This document shows positions 1 to 7,559 of a DNA stretch of 14,232 bases, piece by piece. The stretch comes from Leptolyngbyaceae cyanobacterium SM1_3_5 (GTDB lineage: Bacteria > Cyanobacteriota > Cyanobacteriia > Elainellales > Elainellaceae). A program made the translations under genes and the position numbers. The notes below the pieces were generated by a model. That model searched no databases. It was given only the letters and a program-made list of their open reading frames with translations, and was not told the DNA's origin. The DNA lies in contig JAAUTJ010000051.1 of the NCBI GenBank assembly GCA_012031475.1, forward strand, positions 1 to 14,232, in the 5' to 3' direction. Position 1 is the first letter of the stretch, and every line of letters starts with the position of its first letter.

Positions 1-378
1 TCTCGAATCCGTCCGGCTGGGGATGACGATATTTACATCACCAACATCGTCAAGTGTCGCCCGCCCGGAAATCGCACCCCAGAAGCCGACGAACTTGCCG
101 CCTGCCGCCCGTATCTGATCGAGCAAATTCGCCTCGTCGATCCGAAAATTATTCTGCTCACCGGAGCCTCGGCGGTGCGCGGCCTGACCGGAGACAAGCG
201 CGGCATCACAAAAATTCGCGGTCAGTGGATCGAGTGGGAAGGGCGGATGTGTATGCCCGTTCTGCATCCGGCCTATTTGCTGCGGAATCCTTCGCGGGAG
301 CAAGGTAGCCCAAAATGGCTGATGTGGCAGGATATTCAGCTTGTCCGCCAAAAGCTCGACGAAATTCGATCGAACTAG
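1..378 (+). CDS. udg: Uracil-DNA glycosylase, family 4 (C-terminal part, cut by window start)
   Basis: This enzyme removes uracil from DNA as the first step of base excision repair, acting in the cytoplasm. The frame is open from base 1, so the N-terminus, including the catalytic first motif and the first cluster cysteines, lies outside the window. What is visible: ITNIVKCRPPGNRTP at residues 13-27 of the fragment and a second cysteine at residue 35 (AACRPYL). That Cys-x15-Cys pair matches the second half of the [4Fe-4S] ligand set of family 4 enzymes. The late motif LHPAYLLRNP carries the family histidine at about residue 89. The C-terminus ends normally at the TAG at 376-378. No upstream neighbour is seen; the next gene is convergent. 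The family assignment is firm. Confidence 0.9.
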   Translation, partial: SRIRPAGDDDIYITNIVKCRPPGNRTPEADELAACRPYLIEQIRLVDPKIILLTGASAVRGLTGDKRGITKIRGQWIEWEGRMCMPVLHPAYLLRNPSREQGSPKWLMWQDIQLVRQKLDEIRSN

Positions 379-402
379 GATGCTGCAAAAGCCTTGGCAT
401 CC
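378..402 (+). terminator. Possible hairpin at the end of the glycosylase gene
   Basis: GGATGC (378-383) pairs with GCATCC (397-402). An inner CAA/TTG pairing can extend the stem across a two-base bulge. The left arm overlaps the last base of the stop codon. No T-run follows, so intrinsic termination is uncertain. The two flanking genes converge here, which makes a terminator sensible. The rest of 403-496 shows nothing recognisable. Confidence 0.3.
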
Positions 403-496
403 CTCCCCTTACGGATACGTCTCAAAGTCCCTCACTCGTGGGGAATTTGGGGGGCACAAGCCGCCAACGCAGCAGACATAAAGCTTAAACCACGCC

Positions 497-1258
497 TTAC
501 GCCGATCGCCTGCGCCGCGATCGCCACAACCAGCCGCCCACGATCACCAAGCCTGCGATCGCGCCCGGTTCGGGAACCGAAGCCGTTCCCACCACTTTGA
601 AATCGGCACCGTTGTAGTCTGCATCGCTCGTGACGCGGATGCCCGACACCGAACCGGAAACGCCCAAATCGCTGAGCCGAACGCCGATCGATCGCACCGC
701 CTGAGCGCTGTCGATTTCCGTTGTGTCGAGCGTGAAGTTGGCAGACTGCCAGGTGTCGGATGAAAGTGTGACCAGTTGACCGATCGGATTTCCGGCGGAG
801 TCGATCGCCTGCAAATCGAGCCTGCTGTTGCCGCCGCGCTCCCAAAACAGCAGATCGGAAACGGGCGCATCGAAGCCCAGATCGATCGAAAACTTGCCGA
901 ATTCTTCGCTGTCCAAGATGCTGCTGAGATAGCGATTTCCCAGCGAGGTGACGACATCGGCATTGTCGATCGCCTGCTTCGCCAGTCCGATCGTTGCCAC
1001 GTCGCCCAAGTCCGAGCTTGCGCCGCCTGTTTGTCCACCCGTGTAGAGGTCGTTGAACAAAATGTTGGCGCGGTTGACGAGCGCAAAATCACCGATCGTT
1101 CTGCCGTTGCCCAGCGTAATCGAGTCGAGAAAAATATCGCCAGCGGGCGGATTGCCGCTGTAGTTCGTCGTGAAGGAAAAATCAGCCGCTTGTGTCGGAG
1201 CGATCGCCGCCAGCAGGCCAGCGACAGAAAGCGCGGGAACGGTCAGATATAGCTTCAT
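497..1258 (-). CDS. PEP-CTERM exosortase-dependent surface protein, XDP2-like
   Basis: Predicted exported and surface-sorted protein of 253 residues. Residues 1-24 form a signal peptide (hydrophobic core SVAGLLAAIAPTQA, then ADF). The mature part resembles the cyanobacterial XDP2 family as I remember it: FALVNRANILFNDLYTGGQ near residues 57-75, DLLFWERGGNS near 135-145, and DADYNGADFKVVG near 212-224. The C-terminus is a PEP-CTERM sorting signal: VPEPGAIAGL at about residue 228, a hydrophobic helix, then WRSRRRRSA. Such tails are recognised by exosortase (EpsH/XrtA type), which must be encoded elsewhere in the genome. The gene stands alone on this strand, with a possible promoter at 1308-1336. 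The start ATG has only a weak AAGAA ahead of it, but the signal peptide fits directly. The PEP-CTERM assignment is firm; the XDP2 subfamily is from memory. Confidence 0.87.
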   Translation of the reverse strand: MKLYLTVPALSVAGLLAAIAPTQAADFSFTTNYSGNPPAGDIFLDSITLGNGRTIGDFALVNRANILFNDLYTGGQTGGASSDLGDVATIGLAKQAIDNADVVTSLGNRYLSSILDSEEFGKFSIDLGFDAPVSDLLFWERGGNSRLDLQAIDSAGNPIGQLVTLSSDTWQSANFTLDTTEIDSAQAVRSIGVRLSDLGVSGSVSGIRVTSDADYNGADFKVVGTASVPEPGAIAGLVIVGGWLWRSRRRRSA

Positions 1259-1307
1259 AAGTTCTTAACCGATTGCCTGACGATTTCACGGAACGATGCA
1301 GACCGCT

Positions 1308-1336
1308 ATACTAGCGAATTCCCTAGGCAAAAACAA
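1308..1336 (-). promoter_or_regulatory. Candidate sigma-70-type promoter of the PEP-CTERM gene
   Basis: On the minus strand, TTGTTT (1331-1336) and TAGTAT (1308-1313) are separated by exactly 17 bases. This would start transcription near base 1301 and leave a leader of about 40-45 bases before the ATG at 1258. The matches to consensus are partial (3/6 and 4/6). The -10 element sits inside a 13-base dyad, CGCTATACTAGCG. This is inference from spacing and position only. Confidence 0.33.
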
Positions 1337-1371
1337 CCGCGATCGATTTCGTTCAAAAATGACAAATTGTA

Positions 1372-1392
1372 GGGCGCGGCGATGCCATGCCC
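1372..1392 (-). terminator. Hairpin downstream of the purine permease, possible terminator
   Basis: GGGCGCGGC (1372-1380) and GCCATGCCC (1384-1392) form an imperfect 9-bp stem around GAT. Read on the minus strand, the hairpin is followed by a T-rich stretch (the complement of 1340-1371, including a run of five T). It lies about 30 bases past the restored stop of the permease. The sequence style (GGGC..GGC..GCC..GCCC) is also that of a dispersed cyanobacterial palindrome, so it may be a repeat rather than a dedicated terminator. Confidence 0.4.
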
Positions 1393-1422
1393 CCATAACG
1401 GATTTTTCTCAATCGTTGCGGA

Positions 1423-2852
1423 TTACGCCTGCCCGAATCGCAGCGTCATAAACACAAAGCGCAACACAAAAACTGCGGCGATCGCCAGGTTGCGATCGGC
1501 ACTTCGCTGGCTTTGCCCTGAAAGGTTTTGACGACCGGGTAGAAGATGAAGCCGATCGCCAGTCCTTCCGCGATCGAAAAGGTGAGCGGAATTAGAAACA
1601 CGGTCAAAAAGGCGGGAATCACTTCGGCCATGTCGCCCCAGCGGATTTCGCGCACTTCCGCCAGCATCATCGCCCCGACGATCACGAGGGTGGGCGTGGT
1701 GGCGAAGGCGGGAATGGCGCTAAACAGCGGAATGAAAAACAGCGAAATCAGGAACAGCGCACCGATCACGACAGCCGTAAATCCGGTGCGTCCGCCTTCT
1801 GTCACGCCTGCGACCGACTCGACGTAGGCCGTGACGCTGGACGTGCCGAACAAGGGGCCGACCGTGCTGCCGATCGCATCCGACATCAAGGCGCGATTGG
1901 CGCGGGGCAGTTCGCCATCGGCACCGATGTAGCCCGCTCGCATTCCCACGCCTGTCAACGTGCCGATCGTGTCAAAAATGTCCACAAACAAAAAGACGAG
2001 CAGCACGGCAAACCAGTCGAGGAAGTTTCCGGCGTTGAGATTTTGCAGACCAACGATCGCCTGTCCTGCAATGTCAACGGGCAGCGGCGGAAGCGCAAAG
2101 AAGCCCTGCGGCCAAGGCGACACGCCTAAAATCCAGGCAAGTAGGGCAGTGGCGAAAATGCCGATCAGCAGTGCGCCGCGCACCTGCCGGACGATCAGGG
2201 CAGCAGTGATGAACAGGCCAGCGATCGCCATCAGGGTATTCGGCTCGGTCAAACTTCCTAAAGCAGTTTTCGCAGTTCCACCCGCAGCATCAGCAAGAAT
2301 CAATCCGGCTCCGCCTTGATCGATATTGCCAGCCAAGCCGATGTAGGCGATGAACAGCCCGATTCCTGCTGCGGTCGCGTGTTTAAGCGAAGCGGGAATC
2401 GCCAGAATCAGCAGGCGGCGAATGTCGGTGAAGGTCAAAATCATGAAGACGATGCCCTGCACGAACACGCAAGAGAGGGCAAGCCGCCAATCGATTCCCA
2501 GTCCCAACACGACTCCATAGGCAAAAAAGGCGTTTGTGCCCATGCCGGGAGCCAGTCCAAACGGATAGTTGGCAAAAAAGGCCATGCAAAACGTGCCGAT
2601 CGCTGCCGAAATTGCCGTTGCAAACGCAATTTGTGCAAACAAATCTTGCGGCTGATTTAAAAAGATGGCGCTCCCTAAAATGATGGGATTGACGACGAGA
2701 ATATACGCCATCGTCATGAAGGTCGTGACTCCGGCCAGAACTTCGATTTTGAGATTGGTTTGATAAAAGTCAAACTGAAACCGACGGGCGATCGCGCCCT
2801 GCCAGCCGCTCTGCTCCGGCGGAGTCGGCTGGACATTTAAATCACTGCTCAT
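1423..2852 (-). CDS. NCS2/AzgA-type purine (hypoxanthine/guanine/adenine) permease, frameshifted near its C-terminus
   Basis: Inner-membrane proton-coupled purine-base transporter of the AzgA/PbuG/GhxP group. Family signatures are plain: FMTMAYILVVNPIIL near the N-terminus, LAPGMGTNAFFAYGVVLGLG, LFVDIFDTIGTLTGVG, and TSSVTAYVESVAGVTEGGRTG. Many hydrophobic helices span the protein. I place the start at ATG 2850-2852 because AAGGAA (2859-2864) lies six bases upstream; an ATG 33 bases further out is possible. As written, the frame runs into an unrelated tail after VPIATW and stops at 1446. One extra base near 1484-1489 restores the final helix (IAAVFVLRFVFMTLRFGQA) and a TAA at 1423-1425, giving 476 residues. 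No purine riboswitch is visible upstream. Substrate specificity cannot be decided from sequence alone. Confidence 0.9.
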
Positions 2853-2951
2853 TGAAAATTCCTTGCGATTCGATGCGGACTGCACCAGCGATTACAGCGT
2901 TTGATTTTACAGAAGTGGTTTGTGAAACATTGCGTTTGAAAAGAACATTTT

Positions 2952-2993
2952 GGGTGTCGGGTATCCGCGATCGGATGTCGGGTGTCCGCGTAG
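2952..2993. repeat. Heptamer repeat block (GGGTGTC-like)
   Basis: Six successive 7-base units with drift: GGGTGTC, GGGTATC, CGCGATC, GGATGTC, GGGTGTC, CGCGTAG. The block lies upstream of the permease and runs directly into the palindromic repeat at 3001. It resembles the short tandemly repeated heptamers known from cyanobacteria. Confidence 0.65.
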
Positions 2994-3000
2994 AGACGCG

Positions 3001-3020
3001 AGACGCGAGATCTCGCGTCT
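3001..3020. repeat. Palindromic intergenic repeat, perfect copy 1
   Basis: Perfect 20-base palindrome with core AGACGCGAGATCTCGCGTCT, preceded by a duplicated GAGACGCG (2993-3000). It sits in the short gap between the permease start and the end of the DUF429 gene. This is one of six copies in the window. Confidence 0.85.
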
Positions 3021-3024
3021 TTGT

Positions 3025-3752
3025 TTACGGGATGAGGAGGGGAACGACGATGTAGCCCTCGATCGCATCGCCCAGGACGAGATTGCGCTCGATTCCCCAA
3101 AACCACCAGTGCGCCGCCACATATGCGCAAATCAAGCTGTCTAGCTGGTCTTCCAAATCTTTCAAGGCTGCGCCAGTCTGGGGAATTTCCGGTAGATCGG
3201 CTGGGGTGATTTTTAGGTTCGGTTCAATCTGGGGCAGAGTTTCGAGGATGAGCGATCGCAACTTCAAAAGCTCGGCAGCGCGATCGGCCAGTCGGCCTTT
3301 TTGTATTTGAGGATGCGATCGAGGCCAAACAAATTCACGATCGCCGGATGCGGAAACACTTCGATCTGAAAGCGTCCGGGCGTTTGCGGCGCGATCGTCG
3401 GGGCATGAGCAAAGCCGCGAGCCTCCAGACTCAGGCCAAGCGCAACGGTGCGATCGGCAAACGGACGACCTAAATTCGCCGGATAGCAGCCTGCGTGATA
3501 TTTGCCGAAATGTCGGTGCGTCAGGCGATCGGGCAGCCGCATTCCGGTTTCGTTGGGAATCAAGGTCGGCGCGTCAACGGCAATCAAAGCGGGCGCATCC
3601 GGTTCAGTCTGAGCATCCACCCAGGCGAGAATGTCGTCAACGGCATCTAGCCGCCGCAAATCCTTCAAGTGCAGCTTGTTTTCCTGCCAGTGCAGGCAGC
3701 AAAGGCCGCTCGGTTGCGATCGCCAGCCAAAATCAATCCCCAAAAATCGCAT
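3025..3752 (-). CDS. DUF429 family protein (predicted RNase H-fold nuclease), split by a frameshift
   Basis: Uncharacterised family with an RNase H-like fold; nuclease activity is a prediction, not shown. The N-terminal part has the first-strand motif MRFLGIDFGW and an acidic second-strand motif ALIAVDAPTLIPNETG (about residues 70-85), as expected of RNase H-fold active-site acids. FGKYHAGCYPANLG and FQIEVFPHPAIVNLFGL follow. After ILKYKK the frame goes wrong and stops at 3264. One extra base in the A5GG run (plus-strand 3296-3302) joins it to GRLADRAAELLKLRSLILE and the tail ending VVPLLIP, for 242 residues in all. The start at 3750-3752 is chosen because GGGAG (3758-3762) is five bases upstream. 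A longer ATG at 3857 would translate the palindromic repeat and is unlikely. The neighbouring permease has a similar frame break. Confidence 0.82.
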
Positions 3753-3764
3753 CATTGCTCCCAC

Positions 3765-3784
3765 AGACGCGAGATCTCGCGTCT
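3765..3784. repeat. Palindromic intergenic repeat, perfect copy 2
   Basis: Perfect 20-base palindrome AGACGCGAGATCTCGCGTCT. It lies immediately upstream of the DUF429 ribosome-binding site, so it would be in or next to that gene's leader. It could form a strong hairpin there. The remainder of the divergent gap (3785-3999) shows no other confident element. Confidence 0.85.
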
Positions 3785-4008
3785 CTCCACGTCCCCTGCA
3801 TGATCGCATTTTGCGCTTCATCAAATTCTCATCTCGATACGATTGCAATCTCGACAAGCCTGAGATACTTTATTGAGGACTTTCACCAGTCGCACCCAGA
3901 TTTAAGTGGCGATCGTCCACGCAACCGTCAGAATTTCCAAGCCTGTCGCGTTTGGGGGTCAATCGGGTGCAGTTTGGTTCGCGCTGCAAGGTTTCGATCG
4001 AGGTTGAC

Positions 4009-6162
4009 ATGCAAGATTGGGAATTTCTGCTGCAAAAAGAAGGCGATCGATCGTGGCTGCCGTTGGAATCTCCGACCGTTGAGATTTTGGAAGGCCGCTA
4101 TCGCGTGGTGGCACAGTCGCGCCGCGAAAATTCCACTGTTGAAATTCGGATTGTGCATCAGTCGATCGATGATAATTTGCCGAAACGTCGCCTGCAAATG
4201 CGATCGGCTCAGACGAACGATCGCGGCTTGGTCGTCGTCATGCCCTACACGCATCTTCAGCCCGGACGCTGGGAGCTTCGCGCTCAAGGCGATCTGATGG
4301 CCGACATGATGGGCGAAAGCTGGCAGGCCACTGTCGAACTTCAAGTGTTTGCCCAAGAAGCTGATTGGGAATGGCCGCAGACGCATCAACCCAATGCAGA
4401 TCTCGCTCAACCTTCGCAGTTCGTCGCGGTTGCTGCCGCTGAACCGATTCAGGTCGAATCTGCGGTTGCCGTCGCGCTACAGGCTGAAGCCCGAAGATTA
4501 CCAAAACCAGAAATTCCAGAACCAGAAATTCCAGAACCAGAAATTCCGGCAACCGTTGCGGAAGCGGTTCAGCGGTTTGATGAATCGGTGATCGATCGCC
4601 CCGTCGAACCCGATCGCCCCGTCGAACCCGATCGCCTTTGGGAAGCGGCTGAGGCTGTGAATGAGGCGATCGCGAAGCGCTCTCCGGAGGATATCGCCAA
4701 GCTCCCGGAGGGTATCGCGTCCTCGTTTCTTCAATTCAATCCAAGTCCGTCTCCAGAACCGAGTGACACAGCCAGCCTGGGCGAACTGCGATTGAGGCTG
4801 AGGCAAACGAGCTTCGTGGCGCGACCGGGCGATCTGCTTCAGCTACACGGACAAATCGATGCGTCTACAGCCGTCATCACTCGCGGCCTGACGATGCAGG
4901 TAATTTTGCGCGATCCGCAGCAGTCGCAAATTTTGGCTGAGGTGCGCGAACCGCTTCCGGCTCAACCGCTGCCGCTGCCGTTTGAGTGCGAAATTGAAAT
5001 TCCCAGCCGCGAACAAACGCATTTGCTGCTGGGTGAACTGACCATTTTTGCAGAAACCGGGTCGATCGCAGCGCAGCTGTCGTTTACGGTGACGATCGCG
5101 ATCGAGCAACTGCTGGCAACGCTCAGCGGCAATTTTCCAGATGCCGACTGGCTCCAGCCGCCGCTCCAGTTTGCCGAACCGGAACCGCCTGACTTAAATT
5201 TGTCGCTGCTCGATCTGGTTGGAACGCCGCAGCCGCCGCAGTTTCAGCCGCTTCAGCCGACCAATTCGCCTGCCATTCCGCCGCAACTGGTTCAGCCCGA
5301 ACCGACCCGCGCCCCCAAACCGCTTCAGTTGCCGTTTGCCGATCGCAATCGTCCCGTCCAGCCCGTCGAGATTCAAGAAGCCCAGCGATCGACTGACTCC
5401 GAACCGCTGCCTGCGCCTGCGCCCGAAGTTGTCGAGTCGGTCGCGATTGCACCCGTCACACCCGAACCGCTGGCGATCGAAGCGGTGGATTTGCCGATCG
5501 ATCTGATCATGCCGTCTGACCCGATTCGATCGCCCCTCGCACCGCCTCCTCGCTGCGAAGATGCGGCTTTTCGATCGCTCAATCTTCAGCAGCGCTTTTG
5601 GTCGCGGCTCAATTCGCTGGCCTCCGATGATGAGCTTTCCGGCTGGCTTGGTCATGCCTCTCCAAATCAATCTGAATCAAGCCGCCTGCCAGAAGCCGAA
5701 GTCGTTGCCGCGCAAGAATTTGTGGTCGAAGACGAATACCCGACCCGCTCCACGCCGTCCGCCCCGATCGATCCGCCAGAATCGATGGTGGTTCCCGAAG
5801 AAGAAGCGATTTCAGTCCCACAGCTTGAACTGCCACCGGGAGAATTAACCGCTGGTGCAGCCCTTTTACTGCGCGTCAAGCTGCCAGATGCCGCGCCGCG
5901 CATTTACGTCAAGCTGTGGCTGCGCGATGCTCAGTCGCGATCGCTGCTTGATGGCCCCCGCTGGCTGGTCGATTTCGCCCCAGACGGACACGGCAATCTG
6001 GAAGCGCGACTCGCCCTCAAAGTTCCGTTCGGCTGCGTGGAATTGCAGTTTGAGGCGATCGCCGTCGAAATGGCAACGCAGCGCGAAAGCCACAAGTCGA
6101 TCGCGCTGCGTCCGGTCGTGCCGCCCGATTTATCGGTGATGTCGATCGACTTCGATTTCTAG
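4009..6162 (+). CDS. Unknown cyanobacterial protein with repeated beta-rich modules and Pro/Glu-rich linkers
   Basis: No known function is recognised. The 717-residue product has no signal peptide or membrane helix, so it is probably cytoplasmic. Three folded-looking, beta-strand-rich segments can be seen: residues about 1-115 (starting MQDWEFLLQKEGDRSWLPLE), 257-365 (LGELRLRLRQTSFVARPGDLL onward), and 602-717 (PPGELTAGAALLLRVKLPDA onward, with YVKLWLRDAQSRSLLDGPRW). The second and third share a pattern of LELPPGxL..G-type entry, a central L-R-D-x-Q-S/Q motif and alternating hydrophobics, suggesting duplicated immunoglobulin-like sandwiches. Between them lie acidic, proline-rich linkers containing PEIPEP and DRPVEP repeats. 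Start: ATG 4009 with GAGG (4000-4003) five bases upstream; a TTG at 3952 would extend it by 19 residues but lacks such a site. The frame is intact, unlike those of several neighbours. A scaffold or adhesion role is conceivable but unproven. Confidence 0.75.
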   Translation: MQDWEFLLQKEGDRSWLPLESPTVEILEGRYRVVAQSRRENSTVEIRIVHQSIDDNLPKRRLQMRSAQTNDRGLVVVMPYTHLQPGRWELRAQGDLMADMMGESWQATVELQVFAQEADWEWPQTHQPNADLAQPSQFVAVAAAEPIQVESAVAVALQAEARRLPKPEIPEPEIPEPEIPATVAEAVQRFDESVIDRPVEPDRPVEPDRLWEAAEAVNEAIAKRSPEDIAKLPEGIASSFLQFNPSPSPEPSDTASLGELRLRLRQTSFVARPGDLLQLHGQIDASTAVITRGLTMQVILRDPQQSQILAEVREPLPAQPLPLPFECEIEIPSREQTHLLLGELTIFAETGSIAAQLSFTVTIAIEQLLATLSGNFPDADWLQPPLQFAEPEPPDLNLSLLDLVGTPQPPQFQPLQPTNSPAIPPQLVQPEPTRAPKPLQLPFADRNRPVQPVEIQEAQRSTDSEPLPAPAPEVVESVAIAPVTPEPLAIEAVDLPIDLIMPSDPIRSPLAPPPRCEDAAFRSLNLQQRFWSRLNSLASDDELSGWLGHASPNQSESSRLPEAEVVAAQEFVVEDEYPTRSTPSAPIDPPESMVVPEEEAISVPQLELPPGELTAGAALLLRVKLPDAAPRIYVKLWLRDAQSRSLLDGPRWLVDFAPDGHGNLEARLALKVPFGCVELQFEAIAVEMATQRESHKSIALRPVVPPDLSVMSIDFDF
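4507..4547 (+). repeat. In-frame 15-base tandem repeat (PEIPE)
   Basis: The unit CCAGAAATTCCAGAA is repeated 2.7 times without a mismatch, coding PEIPEPEIPEPEIP in the first linker of the unknown protein. Perfect repetition suggests recent copy-number change. Confidence 0.85.
4594..4629 (+). repeat. In-frame 18-base direct repeat (DRPVEP)
   Basis: Two exact copies of GATCGCCCCGTCGAACCC, followed by a partial third (GATCGCC), coding DRPVEP twice. It lies in the same linker as the 15-base array, about 45 bases further on. Confidence 0.85.
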
Positions 6163-6182
6163 GCACGGGGCGATCGCTTCAG

Positions 6183-6234
6183 AGACGCGAGATCTCCCGC
6201 CCCGATCCCCGTACAGACGCGAGATCTCGCGTCT
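6183..6234. repeat. Palindromic intergenic repeat, one half copy and one perfect copy (copies 3a and 3b)
   Basis: 6183-6196 carries AGACGCGAGATCTC, whose right arm has diverged to CCGCC. 6215-6234 is a perfect AGACGCGAGATCTCGCGTCT palindrome. Both lie between the convergent 717-residue gene and the YbjN gene. They are followed by a C-rich repeat (CCCCCAACCCCCCTAACCCC, 6238-6257) that reaches into the stop codon of the YbjN gene. Confidence 0.82.
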
Positions 6235-6249
6235 CCTCCCCCAACCCCC

Positions 6250-6810
6250 CTAACCCCTCTCACCAAACCGCCCCCGCCGCTTCCGCGCTTCCATCGCTTT
6301 CTCCAGCAGATCGAGCAGTCCGGGCGCTTCTTCTTGCAAGGTCAGCAGCAGACGTTCGCCCGCTTCAAGATCGCCCGGATCTTTGCCCGTGTCCATGACG
6401 GCCTGCAAACGGGGCATCGCCATTTCGTCCACCATCTGCACTAGTCCTTGCAAACAGCGGTTGAACTGTCGCTGCGTCAGGTCGGCATCTTCCAGCGGAA
6501 ACTCGATAATGGCGCGGATTTCGCCATCGGTCGGGTCGTATTCCCATTGCAGCATTTTGGTTTCCCAGGAAATGCTAAGCATCGTTTGCAAAATCGCTTC
6601 TTTGTACTCGTGGTCTTTGACGCCGCTGAGGACGCGAGGCGCAAACAGCTTGAAAAAGTCGCCGTCTTCGTCAAGCTGCACGACAATCAAAAAATCTTCG
6701 ACATTTTCGACATAAACCGTTGTGACGATGCGCGATTTGTCTTCGTCGATGCGATAGTCCCAGCCGAGATCATTGAGGTAGAGCGCGATTTGGTTGAGCG
6801 TGGCAGCCAT
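6250..6810 (-). CDS. YbjN-domain protein (type III secretion chaperone-like fold)
   Basis: A 186-residue soluble protein of the YbjN / CesT-like chaperone-fold family, widespread in cyanobacteria; the biochemical role is not established. Visible features: an opening helix LNQIALYLNDLGWDYRID, then paired strands (RIVTTVYVENVEDFLIVVQL), DFFKLFAPRVLSG, a helix HEYKEAILQTMLSISWETKM, strand LQWEYDPTDGEIRAIIEFPL, and a helical C-terminal region ending in basic KRRGRFGERG. Start ATG 6808-6810 is backed by AGGG (6819-6822), eight bases upstream. The final codons and TAG overlap a C-rich intergenic repeat, so the natural C-terminus may have been altered by repeat insertion. The reading frame is intact. 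It is separated from coaE upstream by the heptamer array, so an independent promoter is possible. Confidence 0.83.
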   Translation of the reverse strand: MAATLNQIALYLNDLGWDYRIDEDKSRIVTTVYVENVEDFLIVVQLDEDGDFFKLFAPRVLSGVKDHEYKEAILQTMLSISWETKMLQWEYDPTDGEIRAIIEFPLEDADLTQRQFNRCLQGLVQMVDEMAMPRLQAVMDTGKDPGDLEAGERLLLTLQEEAPGLLDLLEKAMEARKRRGRFGERG

Positions 6811-6865
6811 GACCGTTTCCCTAAATTCCTAGAACAGGTTGGCATATTTGAGGCGATCGAGCTAG

Positions 6866-6913
6866 GGGTGTCGGGTTTCGGGTTTCGGGCGTTGGGTTTC
6901 GGGCGTTGGGTGT
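6866..6913. repeat. Heptamer tandem array with seven GGG tracts
   Basis: Units GGGTGTC, GGGTTTC, GGGTTTC, GGGCGTT, GGGTTTC, GGGCGTT, GGGTGTC run at exact 7-base period (GGG at 6866, 6873, 6880, 6887, 6894, 6901 and 6908). It abuts the restored stop codon of coaE (6914-6916). The plus strand satisfies the simple G-quadruplex pattern with four-base loops. Confidence 0.85.
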
Positions 6914-7535
6914 CTACTGCTCACGGCTCACCGCTCGATCGACCTGCTCGAATAGGGCTTCGAGTGTCGAGTCGTTGTTTAGAATTACGTCGGCGCGATC
7001 GAGCTCTTTCAATCGACATTTGGCTGTCGATGCGGACGGCGATTTGGCTGGGATCAAGGCGATCGCGCTGTTTGAGGCGATCGATTTGCTGCTCTGGCGT
7101 CGATCGCACCACCCAAATTTCGGTCACAAGGTCGGTCATGCGAGCTTCAAACAAAAGCGGCACGACGAGAACCGCAGTGGTTTTTCCCTCAGCCGCAAGC
7201 GACTTGAGGCCGGAGACGAGGCGATCGCGCACAAACGGATGGATGTGCTGCTCGACCCACAAGCGTTCGGCACTGCTGCTGAAGATCACCTGCGCGAGGC
7301 GGGCGCGATCGAGGGTGCGATCGGGCTGAAGAATGCTGGCTCCATAGCGTTCAACGATTTCTGCCAGAATCGGGGAATCGAGCGCGACGGCTTCGCGAGC
7401 AAACAGATCGGCGTCTAGAATCGGCAGATTGTGAGCGATCGCGAGATAGTTTGAGAGGGTCGTTTTACCCATTCCGACGCCACCTGTGAGGCCGATGACG
7501 CGCTGGAGCAGATTGGGCGGAAGCCAATTAGCCAT
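6914..7535 (-). CDS. coaE: Dephospho-CoA kinase, frameshifted near its C-terminus
   Basis: Catalyses the last step of coenzyme A synthesis, ATP-dependent 3'-phosphorylation of dephospho-CoA, in the cytoplasm. The P-loop VIGLTGGVGMGKTTLSNYL (about residues 13-31; the usual form is GGIGSGKS), LPILDADLFARE (substrate/metal DAD motif), the lid-region FVRDRL and VLVVPLLFEARM are all present. As written, the frame after QMSIE reads an arginine-rich nonsense tail to 6921. Dropping one base of the TTT at plus-strand 7007-7009 gives ELDRADVILNNDS and TLEALFEQVDRAVSREQ, the normal family ending, with TAG at 6914-6916 and 206 residues. The gene starts 24 bases after the cobA-hemD stop, so the two are probably co-transcribed. 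No clear ribosome-binding site precedes the ATG, consistent with dependence on the upstream gene. CoaE is normally essential, which favours sequence error. Confidence 0.93.
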
Positions 7536-7559
7536 ACCAATACGATAGGAAGAATACTA

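Noticed and set aside
776..1252. Open frame on the plus strand opposite the PEP-CTERM gene (158 residues)
   Set aside because: It is antisense to a well-supported gene and shows no recognisable domain, so it is a shadow.
2853..2960. Purine riboswitch upstream of the NCS2 permease
   Set aside because: I looked for the three-stem purine aptamer pattern on the minus strand and found no paired P1 or conserved loop sequences.
3753..3857. Longer DUF429 start at ATG 3857
   Set aside because: It would translate the palindromic repeat; GGGAG at 3758-3762 and the MRFLGIDFG motif place the start at 3752.
3952..4008. TTG start extending the 717-residue protein by 19 residues
   Set aside because: ATG 4009 has GAGG at the right spacing; the TTG has no such site.
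3001..6234. CRISPR array from the recurring 20-base palindromes
   Set aside because: The copies are kilobases apart, perfectly palindromic and without regular spacers or cas genes.
6448..7418. Long plus-strand frames across YbjN and coaE (293 and 170 residues)
   Set aside because: They run opposite two recognised genes and through the heptamer array; GC-rich shadow frames.
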